Assembly (NCBI GenBank): GCA_030765055.1
Contig: CM060958.1
Coordinates: 112,197,127-112,261,126 of the forward strand
DNA length: 64,000 nucleotides
Reading direction: 5' to 3'
Origin: Mantis religiosa
Taxonomy: Eukaryota; Arthropoda; Insecta; Mantodea; Mantidae
Shown here piece after piece: positions 33,077-43,723 of this stretch; the first letter of the stretch is position 1; each line of letters begins with the position of its first letter. The notes under the pieces were generated by a model that searched no databases, had not been told where the DNA came from, and worked only from the letters and a program-made list of their open reading frames with translations. The position numbers were made by a program, and so were the translations under genes.

Positions 33077-35110
33077 TAGTCCGTCAGTATTTCATTAAGT
33101 ATTCCCCTTGAAATTGCCACTTAATCTGCTATAAACTTCCGTTTCTTATAATAAATAACAAACTGATAATTTTGCACTTGCATTCTGTTTCACCAAGGAA
33201 ATTGCGTATGTCTGATTTCTGGAGAATTTGAAGATGCACTGCTTCTTTTATGAAAAAATGTGTTTCATCTATTTTCCGTAAAGTCGAAACAAGAAGAGCC
33301 TAATTTAGAGAAAACACTTAAACTTAAGTTGAGAAGGTGCTGCCTATCTTTACAATGCCATTTCCATGAATTTTGGGTGCACATTACCAAAAACTTATTG
33401 TTTATATATAATACATGACCATTTTCAGACATGTTCTTAAAACCTTTATCTTTAATAATAATTATTATTATTTGTAAATTTTGTACTGATAATTTTTATA
33501 ATGTTTTAGTTTTTGTAAATAAAAAATGAAATATCACATAATTTAATTTTTGAAACAATTATTATGAATCTCTAAGAAAACCCCTTTCTTATTATTCTTA
33601 TTCTTATGAGTCTGCTTAATACTCAAAAATTCACATGCTTTGATTGAGCAATTTTTGAATACCGGAGCCTGAAAAAATGTGAAACTGATAAAAACAGATT
33701 TAAAGTTTATATATTGATTACTGACTTCTCACATGAGTCAGAACATTCCTGCTGCATAGTGTTGACCCTCTGTATTCTCACTTGTTCTTTTCAAGTTCCT
33801 CTTCATTTTTCTTGCCTTCTTGGCCAGTTCTTCAACCATTTTATCTGCTTTCAGGACTCGCAGCTCATCAATTTCTGTATATGACTACTATCATGATTAG
33901 CACATGTATTGTTGAACTGGGCCTACTAACCTCAATATTACATGTGGTTTCATTGTCTATTGTAATTATATTTTCCATCTTTAGTGTTCTCTTTTAAGTA
34001 AAGCCATTGCCTGTATAATTTCTATTTCCAAATGTTTTTAGCTTACCCATATTATATATTCACCAATAACTAGTACAAAATATTACTCAGAACAAACAAC
34101 TGTTCACATACAAGACCGAACACAAACGAAAAACTAGCATCACTGGAGTTACAGTGGTACCAGCAAAGATCTTGAAAAATTCCTTAAAAAGCAAGGCTTA
34201 GTTTAGAAACATCTGTTCAATATTGCAGAAGTTATGATCCTTTTTCTGAAAGCTTACGAAATGGGGCATAGAAAAAACTTAACACCCACTAATATAGTTA
34301 GCAAGTTAGGTATAAGATATTGCCAAATTGAACCTTTTAACTATATCTTTGTAATCTAGAGGGATGACACTATAATAAAATATAAAAATAAAAAAGTGAA
34401 TTTGAACCCTAATTGAAGTACCTTCTCACCTTAAAACAACTTGTACTTAAATCCGTTTTACGGCCGAGGGAAAATAAAATCATATTTAAAAGCAGTTCCC
34501 TTAACTTTAGTTGACAAGGAAACCTTAGGAAGAGTCTATGAAGCAGTTACCAAGCAAATCCAATTGAAACTTTGTAACAGAACCCTTAAAAATGTATTAT
34601 TCCTACAAAAACAGACAATTGAAAAATAGACGTAATCAGCAACAACTTTAAAAAGAGAGAAACCTATGTACTGCTGCCAAAGAAATAAAGACTGTTACTG
34701 ATTGAATAAGCAATAATGAAGGAAATCAAATTAAAATTTTCTGCTAGATAATTACACCAAGGTCAATGGTCATTTCTGTAAATATATAATTAATAAATTC
34801 TGAAGACCAGTAAAATAAAACTAGTTTAAGGGGTAGAGAAGCAGTAATCAATATCACTATCAGCTCGTAAATACACAGAGCTGACAAATTTGTACAGATT
34901 GCAATTGGAAAATTTGTGACTGGAATTGTATTTGTGTGTGAAACTGAACTAAACTGAAATAAACTAGCACATGAAGGCATTTATTTAAGGCACTTATATT
35001 ACATTTAATTTGTGTTTATATTTCTGCTTTAATATTTTCGTAAGGTACCTTATTAGTCTGTCTCACTTAAACATTAAGATCAATAAAATTTAAAAGTAAA
35101 ATGATTTATA
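33077..35110. other. no recognisable feature
   Basis: Strongly AT-rich; simple A/T-rich runs only (for example aataataattattatt near 33455). Open stretches at 33782 and 34441 have no motif. Confidence 0.45.
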
Positions 35111-36060
35111 TGAATGATGACTTCACAAATTATTATCTAAATTAGATAGATTATAGACAGATTCAAAATGAAAAATTCAAATTCATGGCCAGAATTTGAA
35201 CCACGGATCTCCTGGTTTCCGTCCATTCGCTCTAACCCATTGAGCTACAATGGCCAACTTGCCATCAGGACACGAAATTCTCCATCTGACTCATAAATTT
35301 CCCCAGTAGACCACTAGGGGCCCCGTGTTCGAGATACACAGTTTGTGATGACTTACTATTGTAAGTACTTGATTCCAAGGCTTCATCACTAAACTCTTAT
35401 TGTTTTAGTTAATTGATGGAAATTATTCATTTCTTCACACTAGCCGTATATACGTTAAGGTTTTTGATAGAGTCGATATGAAAAATTCAATGCCATGGCC
35501 GGAATTTGAAACACGGATCTCCTGGTTTCCGTCCAGTCGCTCTAGCCCATTGAACTACCATGTCCAACTTGCCGTCATGACATTAAATTCTCCATCCGAT
35601 TCGTATATTTCCTCGGTAGACCACCAGGGACTCTCGCATTCGAGATACACCGTTTGTAGCGACTTAATATCGTAAGTACTTGAGTCCCCGGCTTCATCAT
35701 TAAACTCTTAATATTTTAGTTAATTGTTGAAAATTAATCAGTTCTTTATGCTAGCCGTATATAGGCTAGGGTTTTGATAGAGTCAACATGAAAAATTCAA
35801 TGACATGGCCGGGTTTTGAATCATGGATCTCCTGGTTTCCGTCCAATCCGGGGAAATATAAGAGTCAAATGGAGAATTTAGTATCATGACGGCAAGTTGG
35901 CCATGGTAGCTCATTGACTTAGAGTGACTGGACGGAAACCAGGAGTTCCGCGGTTCAAATCCCGGCCATGGCATTGAATTTTTCATATTGACTCTATCAA
36001 AAACCTTAGCCTATATACGGCTGTGAAGAAATTATTAATATCCATTAGTTAACTAAAATC
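35111..36060 (-). repeat. SINE-1 array: three direct 310-bp units plus one inverted
   Basis: aaaaattcaa plus the tRNA-like head starts at 35171, 35481 and 35791, with both intervals exactly 310 bp. The head (ccatggccggaatttgaac...cattgagctac), the body (aacttgccgtcatgacatta...) and the linker (ctagccgtatata...gtttttgatagagtc) repeat throughout. Unit 3 breaks inside its head at about 35853 and is followed by an inverted unit (35854-36060) whose plus-strand head reads tggtagctcattgac...ggttcaaatcccggcc. Compared with the 24 and 28.5 kb arrays these units share their own substitutions (catggcc, cttgcc), suggesting local homogenisation. Confidence 0.88.
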
Positions 36061-38155
36061 GATAGATTATATTTACGTATGTGAAAAATTAATAAAAACA
36101 TCCATAGTTATTGAATTCACAAATTTTTCCAGTCATTTATTTCACAGTATGGGGGTAGTTCCTTTGTCCCTTTCTGCGCAGCTAATTTTACAGAATTCGG
36201 ACAAAAAATGTATGTGCCTCACTTCCCAAAGTTCCGAAGGTCGGATGAGAAAAGGTGAAAAATAGAGTAAAATATGACAATGATTATTGTTTATGTATTA
36301 AAATATGCAGCGGCACATATTTATACCGTAAAACGATGTCCAAGGATCCACAGGACTGAACAGGCCCTGGTATTAACTTAGTTCCAAGAACCCATTTGTG
36401 GAGATAATGTGATTTTAAAATAAGTATTTCATTCTCATACAGCTTTTAACTAACAAAAAGGAACGAAACCATATGAGTCAGCCAAATATGGTTGTTTATT
36501 ATCAGCTCTCTAAGATTTGATTACTTCTGTTTGTCATATGTCATTTTACTAGACAAAGTGAAAGTCACTTTTGTTTCCAAAAGGACCGGCAACAGAAAAT
36601 TGTGTTTAGTATTTCAGTAATCCAGTTCATGTTTTACCGCATACATTTCTTATCTTTACGTACTTAGTTCTCATCATGATTTACTACTATTAAATAATGT
36701 CTAGAGAGAAGAAGGGTTTTCGTTGGTAACGACCTCGGTGCTAGAAAACTTTTCCTCAGACCAGGTTTTTCAGTGTTACAAGGTAAATGATTGCTTCCCA
36801 TTGAGGCACTTGACTAGCAAGGCTGCGAGTGTGACATGACAGGAAAGGAAACACTGCAAGTAAAAACAACATGAAGCCCCACAAACTGTGTCACGCAATC
36901 CTCACAGATAAAGTGGACACAAAGGTAAATACTGAATGCTAGCTCACAGTGCTTTTATCACGTTTTATTTTTAGTTGTGTTCATTTCACCACGATTTACC
37001 ATTAAAATTATTTATATCACACCTATTTATATTCGTGAACTTCAGGCAATTGTTGCCTAAATTCAACACAAAATATATATTTTAATTGATTTATTTTATG
37101 TCGCTTTAACTTACAATAGGGTAGAAAAATTAGTAATATTACTTGTACTGTCTTTACGAGAACGTGGCTGTATGTAATGTGACATCAAGTATAGCGTTAT
37201 CTGAGAAAGATTTTCAACATACGAACATGAGTTAGGCATCTTGGAGAAACATAGACTCTTTTGCCATCAACGAGGCGCCATGTATAATTTAAGAGAATAG
37301 ATCTGTTTATATCATCGTGAGCTGCGATGTGGTGTTGTCTCCACCTTTCATTCCATAAAAAGGAACATACCGCAGACGTTTTCTCACCAAACCCCAGTAA
37401 CATTAGTAAAATAAAATTCCATGAGTGTCATCACCATCGTCTTCTTCTTGTCCCAAGGATTAAACTTCAATTAGTTTGCAAATTAGTTGTGACAAATATA
37501 AACTTCACTAGCTTTTGTGAGCTTAGTATTATCTATTAGTTACCATCTTTCACATAATTTTTTATTTAGACATAACCAGTTCGTTTATTCCCTCAATTAC
37601 TTTGCACTTAAGAGACTATTCTACAAAGCTGTTGCTAAAATTTGTTAAACGTTCATACTTTAAGTGTACGTGTGTGATTATGTATATAATTTTATTTGTT
37701 TGCGTTTGAGTGGTCTTGTTTCTCACTTCCTAAAATTTGAATGTAGGTCCTGATGAAAGGCAGTAATAAAATAAATAAAACAACACAAATGTTTAACCAC
37801 AAAAGTCTAAAAAATAACCAGCTTGTTTTTTATTTTTGTAAAAAGTGATTTCATCTTCAAATATAATTCACAAAAAATAAAAAGGATCACTGAACGGAAG
37901 TTTAATTTAAATGCTGAAATATCTGATATCATTAAATAGAAAGATGATTCCTACAGTCCAACTTGTTCCTATAAAGGAACAGGATAGAAATGCACTAGGG
38001 CAGAACTTGTGGAGATAAGAAATCCATTGTCTGAAGACAAATCAGTTCATTAGTCCTAAACATGAAGATAATTAGGATGGTTATGATACCCATTTCATTC
38101 CCTGTTTAAATTAGATTTTAAGATAAGACCTGAAGCTTTCCTGGTGACAAATATG
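36061..38155. other. no recognisable feature
   Basis: AT-rich intergenic DNA; no coding motif or repeat I can defend. Confidence 0.45.
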
Positions 38156-38551
38156 CTCAAGCTCTTGTCTGGAAGCAAGTCAGGTGAAAAGACGATTAGA
38201 AATCGACGTTTCCGGAATGTGTGCGTCTCTATCATCAATATATTTATTAAATGTTATAACTACAAATCAATCACTGGATACAACACAAACATGAACAAAG
38301 ATAAAACACTATCAAAATTACATTATTGAACAAAAGACTGTATTCAGTAAATTAAATGCCAGGTTATGAGATGGAGTGAGTAATGGGAATTTTGATAGTG
38401 TTTTGTATTTGTTTATGTTTGCGTTATATCCAGTGATTCATTTGTGGTTATAACATTTAATAAATATCCTGATGATGGGAGAGATGCACACTCCCGAAAC
38501 GCGATTTTTAATGATATTTTCACCTGGCTCGTTTCCCGAGAACAACTTGAG
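38156..38551. repeat. inverted repeat, two 164-bp arms, Penelope terminal sequence
   Basis: Left arm 38156-38319 and right arm 38388-38551 are inverted copies around a 68-bp loop (38320-38387). The arms run from ctcaag to atcaaaatt. The loop and right arm match 32480-32700, next to the Penelope element, so the structure is a head-to-head pair of Penelope terminal regions. Each arm contains a hammerhead-like core, on opposite strands; the right one is well preserved. Confidence 0.8.
38469..38500 (+). ncRNA. hammerhead ribozyme-like core
   Basis: CTGATGA (38469-38475), one extra T, GGGAG (38477-38481), a 9-nt loop, CTCCC (38491-38495), GAAAC (38496-38500). The order CUGAUGA / stem II / GAAA is the invariant hammerhead core and stem II pairs perfectly over 5 bp. 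The extra U after CUGAUGA also occurs at 41559. The expected cleavage triplet and stem I are not clear on the 3' side (gcgattttt), so present-day activity is doubtful. The left arm holds a more degraded version on the minus strand (about 38185-38235). Confidence 0.55.
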
Positions 38552-38755
38552 TATAAAGAAGCTTTATGTTGAGTACAATGAGTGGTTCTACGATGAACAT
38601 CTATTTCTTCTGCGATAGTCATACTGCCTCAGTTAGGACTGCAACATAAATGTTGAAAAGTGTAACAAAGAAATGGAGCGCTGCGTTACAAGAAAGAGAG
38701 CTGCAGTTTAAATGGCTGAGATATTCCAGAGAGAGCTATCTTGAAAAAGAGCCAG

Positions 38756-38935
38756 GTCCACATCAATAACTTCTTGTTTTCCACGCAGCATTCTCAAGCT
38801 TTCCCAACTCCTTTGACCCCATCAACGTATTTCCTTTTCTTCAACTGGAAAAGTCGTTTTCGGATATATCCTTCTTTATCTTCCGTGCAAAACGTTATTA
38901 CAGTAAAGCCACCCGTTCCATCATTAAAAACCCTC
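38756..38935 (+). pseudogene. possible decayed mariner C-terminal fragment
   Basis: Reads PLTPSTYFLFFNWKSRFR, which recalls the DLTPSDYFLFPKLK block around the third catalytic residue, here with Thr in place of Asp. It is followed by SSVQNVITVK where families have a similar stretch. There are no TIRs. Weak. Confidence 0.3.
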
Positions 38936-39889
38936 CAAGAAGGAGCCAAATTGTGCCACACGGTCTTCCCAGCTTTTGTGAAACAGCTCTGTGGTTTTTG
39001 TACAGAGACTGTAATATCGAGGACAGAAATCAATAGTGAGATATATCGTGGTTTAGTAAGGGTATTGCTAACCTAGTGAAGGAAACGTACCTGCTATTAA
39101 TTGTACAAATTGAATTTAAAATTGTGACTGAGGTAGATACAGGATTTTGGATACTATCACGTTCTAATCTTAAATTCACGAATTGTACGATATTTCATTC
39201 AGTAATTTCCAACTAACTTTATTTTAACGCTTTACTCTGTTCTTTGTCGTCGGACTAGGTTTTAATTGTGGGCAGGCGAATGTAAAGAATTATTTATGGT
39301 CACAGATGCTAAGCGAGGACACTGTCACGCCACTGGTCTCAGTTGTGGAACGACATGTTGGAGTTAGCACTTTGCTTAACAAGCATCCAGAACTGTCGCC
39401 AACAACTTGTGCTGTAATGGATTTGATGGCTGTCCTGGAAAATGTCTGTTTTACCTCGACTCCTCTCCTTTCACTCATTCGTGTTGGATGTTTCCTCACC
39501 TTCTGGTTGAGGTTTACATTGTACTTAAATGTTTATCTTCCTGTAGAGATTTTTGTCATTACAGATTAATGAGGAAGTAAACAGTAACTTAAGTAATGTA
39601 ATTTTAAGTATGTCTGACCTTATCTGTGGAGAGTATGAAAATAGATTGTCACATCTCTACAGCAAATAGCAAATACCACGCGAGATGGAAGCGTTTATGG
39701 TGGAAGCGTCTATCGGTTCGATTCCTAACTCATGAGTTTTACGACTTTGACCGAAATACAATACATTTAATATTTTCTGGATATAGTTTCTAAACCCTGT
39801 TCATTTACTTTGGCATAAACTTCAGCAGTTCTTAATACTTAAAGGTGGCAAACATCGCTTGCCAACATGTTCTTAAATGTATAACATTC
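38936..39889. other. no supported feature
   Basis: AT-rich; an 87-codon open stretch at 39306-39569 has no recognisable motif. Confidence 0.4.
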
Positions 39890-39891
39890 TA

Positions 39892-40786
39892 CGAGGGCTG
39901 TTCAATAAAAAATGATCATAATTTTTTACGGTCATAATTTTTCGATCAAAATTCAATCTTATTATATTATGTTAGCTTAATGTAAAACAAACACGCCGTA
40001 GTAGTATAACTGTTGGTACTCCTGATTTCCGCCTGTGAGAACCAGGCAAGCTCAGATATGTTCAGTATCACCTACCGCTGCAATGGAGGTAACACGCGAG
40101 GAACAATGTGCGGCTTTGAAATTCTGCTTTCGTCTCAACAAATCTTCAGTTGAAGCCTATACAATGTTACAGGAGGTCTATGGATAATCTGTTCTTCCCT
40201 ACATCACAGCTCTAAGGTGGTTTAATGTATTTAAAGAGGGGAAATAATAATTTCAAAGGAAGGTGGACCCGGTGCTCCAGTTACTGCTCGTACGCAGGAA
40301 TATATTAATACTGCTGCTGCCATTGTGAGAGAGGATTGACGAATTACCTTAACATCACCGTCTGAAATACTGAACATATCATTGGGTGCCACATGTCCGT
40401 GAAGCAGGCTGGATGATGCACCACGATAATGCGCGGCCGCATGTTGCCAGTGTTGTTTCTGAATTCCTTGCAAAAATCAACGTGAAGGGCATCCCTCACC
40501 CTCCCTATAAATGGGAATTAGCCCCATGTAACGTTTTTCTATTCCCTAACTTGAAGAAACGCCTTCGTGGGAGGTATTATCCATCTAAGAAGCAGTGCTA
40601 AAAGCTCGATTTTGAAGGATCTCAGGGAAAAACGTTTCTAGCATGTCTTTGAAGACTGGCAGAAATGCCGGGACAAGTGCATCGCATTCAGGGGAGACTA
40701 TTTTGAGAAGGACCATCAAGATTATGAGGATGAGTAAAGGTACATTGTCAAAGAAATTGTGATCATTCTTTATCGAACAGCCCTCG
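39892..40786 (+). mobile_element. mariner mar-B copy 3, internally deleted (895 bp)
   Basis: Left TIR cgagggctgttcaataaaaa and right TIR ttatcgaacagccctcg with TA at 39890-39891 and 40787-40788. It keeps the leader, the N-terminal HTH region (EEQCAALKFCFRLNKSSVEA, about 40098 onward, with stops). It then jumps near 40388 from the middle of the HTH/linker to MHHDNARPHVASVV (second catalytic block) and NVFLFPNLKKRLRGRYYPSK, where the third Asp is Asn. The first catalytic block is missing. The deletion differs from that in copy 2. Confidence 0.9.
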
Positions 40787-41444
40787 TACAAGTTGTAACA
40801 TTGACTCATAGAAATAAAAAGAAACTGCAAGACAAAATAGTACCTTTAGTAAAACCAATTTATGCACTTGCTGGATTTTATGAGTTTATAATAGGGATGG
40901 GTCGATACCAGTTGTTTTCGATAATCCATTATCGATAACAGTACACGATATTTTCTACGATACCTGATCCTTCGATACTCGATAGTCATTTCTACTTCTA
41001 ATTTCAAAACAAAACAGAATGTTGGAAAAACTGTGTAATGTCAATAAAATTAATTAGATGCATATATTTAATGAAGCAAAGCTCAAAACAGCAGCGTTCT
41101 TACTTTTAAACCCTACATTGGACTTTTCAAAGCAAAACAGCCAACTTTTTTTTTAAGTTTTTGTTAAAAAGTACTACCTCTTTCACTCTTTCGGTGTCAA
41201 ATATACTTATTGTTGTCATATATGAGTCCTCCTACAGTGAACCACAGGAAAGAAAGTCTCCGGGACATGAGACGCAGGGGGACTTGAACAAGGTTTTCAC
41301 ACCCTCCCTGGATACATTTGACACCCAAAGCCAATTCAGTTACAGACCATTCAAAAGCATTCTGACGGCTTCTACTTTAGTCAATGAATCTTCTCAGTCA
41401 AAGTATAACCTTGGAAGAAGCGTAGGGACAGTGAAGCACAAATT

Positions 41445-41652
41445 AGTACAAAAGCGAATCGAGAAGATATTGACACATTGCTTTACTCACACTGTTTATT
41501 CACAGGACATGTTTTAAGAGCTCTTGCTCCTATCATCAGCCGATACTCCTATCATCAGCTGATGATAGGAGCAAGAGCTCTTGAAACATGTCCTGTAAAT
41601 AAACAGTGTGAGTGAGGCAATATGTCAATATCTTCTCGATTCACTTTTGTAC
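41445..41652. repeat. inverted repeat (about 95-bp arms) with hammerhead-like cores
   Basis: Left arm 41445-41540 and right arm 41558-41652 are inverted copies with few differences, meeting at a 24-bp perfect palindrome of which tcatcagctgatga is the centre. No coding content. The sequence differs from the 38.2-kb structure but has the same design: two opposed hammerhead-like cores around a short centre. Confidence 0.85.
41559..41592 (+). ncRNA. hammerhead ribozyme-like motif, best match
   Basis: CTGATGA (41559-41565), T, then AGGAGC-AAGA-GCTCTT forming a 6-bp stem II with a 4-nt loop (41567-41582), GAAAC (41583-41587), A, TGTC (41589-41592). GAAAC with TGTC gives a very short stem III (ACA/TGT) and a GUC cleavage triplet, the layout of minimal type I hammerheads in retroelements. 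The next bases ctg can pair with cag just before CTGATGA as the start of stem I. The opposite arm reads AAAAC instead of GAAAC on the minus strand. Confidence 0.6.
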
Positions 41653-42473
41653 GAATCTTCTCAGGTTTAGGGTGCAGAGTGAATAGGGCGCCTGTTTCTT
41701 TAACGGTTGTGCTCCTTGTGTAGCATGCATTCCCTATCACACGTATTCGTTGTCCTTGTCCCACTTAAAGGGTGGCACTGGCTGACACATTCCTCTCAGG
41801 GACTTACATTGCGTTGCTGGGCAGTATGTTAAATAGTCTTTCAGAGAAAACTCTTGCAGATGGAATACACCAATATTTAGAGGTTAATTTTTCTTAGTTT
41901 CGGAAACTTTGAATTTGTTTTCCAGTAATCCAGTATACTAGAAAGAGGAGGTGACAAATAGTCGTTGAGATACGCAGTAATTTCTACTTGGGAACTGGTA
42001 ACTGGCACTAAAATTGACACATAATTATTCTTTTCTATGAAGTTACTCTGTAGGTATCACATTCCTGGCAATTTCTCGGGCTTTGCGATGTTCTACTTGC
42101 GGAAATAATATTTTGTGTTTCGTGATTTTAAAATAAAATAAAAATTGCAGAATCATCACCCATCCCTTTTTTATGTGTCATCAAGGACAGCTTTTCTCCT
42201 TCAAAGGGGACGCATGTTATAATACATTTTTAAATGGATTATTAAGTGTAATGGAGTAAATTTAACAATGATTAACAACGAGGATGGCATTTCACATATT
42301 GGTACTCTCTCTCTTAAACCACTAATATAAACACTTATATACCTTTTACAAACTATATTTACAAGGACTTTAATAGCAGTTACTCCAATATTATTCGAAT
42401 TAAGTTGTGCAGAAGCATTAACAAGGGTACTATATGAATAGAAGGGGAAACCAAGGTAACCGTTATCTCCGTA

Positions 42474-43721
42474 TGGAAGTGGCCTGAAAAGTGTCCGACC
42501 TCAACCTGAAAATGACCGCACTCACAAATAAAAGCTATTGAATTTCGTTGTCTCACCATAGTTTCACCCATTTTTATATAACAGTCATTTGAGTGAGTTA
42601 ATGTGATTGTTTTTATGAAAATGGACAACATCGACTATCGAGCTGTCAATTAATATTTGTTTTTGACAGGCAATACGCCTATGCAAATCAAAGATTACTT
42701 GGATTCTGTGTATGGGTACTCTGCACCATCATTTAAGACAGTAAAATTTTGAACAGCTGAATTTAAACGTCGCCGTAAGAGCTTGAGAGACGCTGAAACC
42801 TAGGGAAGTCCAAAAACTGCAGCTACCGACGAAAACATCGCCAAAGTTCACCAAATTGTGCTAGACGACCGCCGAATTAAAGTGAGAGAGATATCAGAGT
42901 GTATAGACATGTCAAAACAACGTGTTTGTCACATATTAAATCAACATTTAGACACGAGAATGCCGTCCGCGCGTAGGGTGCCGCGTTTGTTCACGTTAGA
43001 CCGAAAACGTGTTCAAAAATAAACATTTCCAACGCTTTGTTTGCGCAGTTTAGGCGCAACAAATCCGATTTTTGTCACCGATTCATTATTGTAGATGAAA
43101 CTTGAATATACCATTATATATCCGAACCAAAAGTACAGTCCAAATAGTGGACTGCAAAGGGGGAACCGGCTCTAAAAAAATCAGAAACTGTTTTTTAATG
43201 GCTGGTAAGGTGATGACGACTGTTTTTTGGGATAGTCATGGAGCTATTTTAATCGATTATATTCAGACAGGAAAAACGTTTATAGGAGCACAATGCGCAT
43301 CATTATTGACAAGCTGAAGGCAGAATTTGCGGAAAAACCACCACATTTGCAGAAAAAGAAAATCATGTTTCACCAAGACAACGCACCGTCAGCGGTTACA
43401 ATGGCGATAATCCACGAATTACGGTTTGAGCTGTTTGACCATCCACCTTACTTATCAGATCTAACCCCAAGCGACTTCTTTTTGTTCCCTCATCTGAAAA
43501 TTGCGCTCGGAGGGCAGAGATTTTCTTCGAATGAAGAGGCAATTACCTTGGTAAACAATTATTTTTCAGAGAAAAACGCCGAGTACGATTTGGACGGGTT
43601 ACAGAGGTGGGAGCATCGCTGGGAGAAGTGTGTAGAGTTACAAGGATACTATGCTGAAAAATAAAAATTTTGAAAAAAAAAATATTTTATATTCATTAGT
43701 TCGGAGACTTTTCAGAACACC
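42474..43721 (+). mobile_element. mariner mar-H copy 1
   Basis: Imperfect TIRs (agtggcctgaaaagtgtcc at left; ggagacttttcagaacacc at right) with TA at 42472-42473 and 43722-43723. The length of about 1.25 kb is normal for mariner. A second copy is at 54463-55751. Confidence 0.85.
42616..43664 (+). pseudogene. mariner transposase, mar-H copy 1, with D,D31D spacing
   Basis: HTH region with DYLDSVYGYSAPSFKTVKF, then TDENIAKVHQIVLDDRRIKV and ISECIDMSKQRVCHILNQHL. The first catalytic block reads VDET followed by TGA where Trp is expected (43094-43105). The second block is IMFHQDNAPSAVTMAIIHEL (Asp 43377-43379) and the third LTPSDFFLFPHLKIALGG (Asp 43473-43475). Only 31 residues separate the last two, three fewer than normal, so three codons after HQDNAP have been lost. 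The C-terminus HRWEKCVELQGYYAEK is complete. Further stops in the HTH part (42668, 42752, 42802) make it inactive. Confidence 0.9.
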
Positions 43722-43723
43722 TA

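Larger units (their letters stand above)
40893..42167. mobile_element. possible hAT-like non-autonomous element
   Basis: The left end agggatgggtcgatacc and right end atcatcacccatccct give a short inverted repeat (agggatgggt), a start typical of hAT elements. The putative 8-bp flanks (tttataat and tttttatg) agree only partly. The interior holds the palindromic hammerhead-like structure at 41445-41652 and no transposase. The boundaries are tentative. Confidence 0.35.

Noticed and set aside
35171..35800. Regularly spaced repeats that might suggest a CRISPR array
   Set aside because: The 310-bp units are repeated along their whole length, the head is tRNA-like and there are no unique spacers.
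37740..37790. Another hammerhead candidate (ctgatga at about 37751)
   Set aside because: No GAAAC box at a suitable distance and no stem II.
41161..41517. 118-codon open frame
   Set aside because: Its last third is the arm of an inverted repeat and the rest has no recognisable motif.
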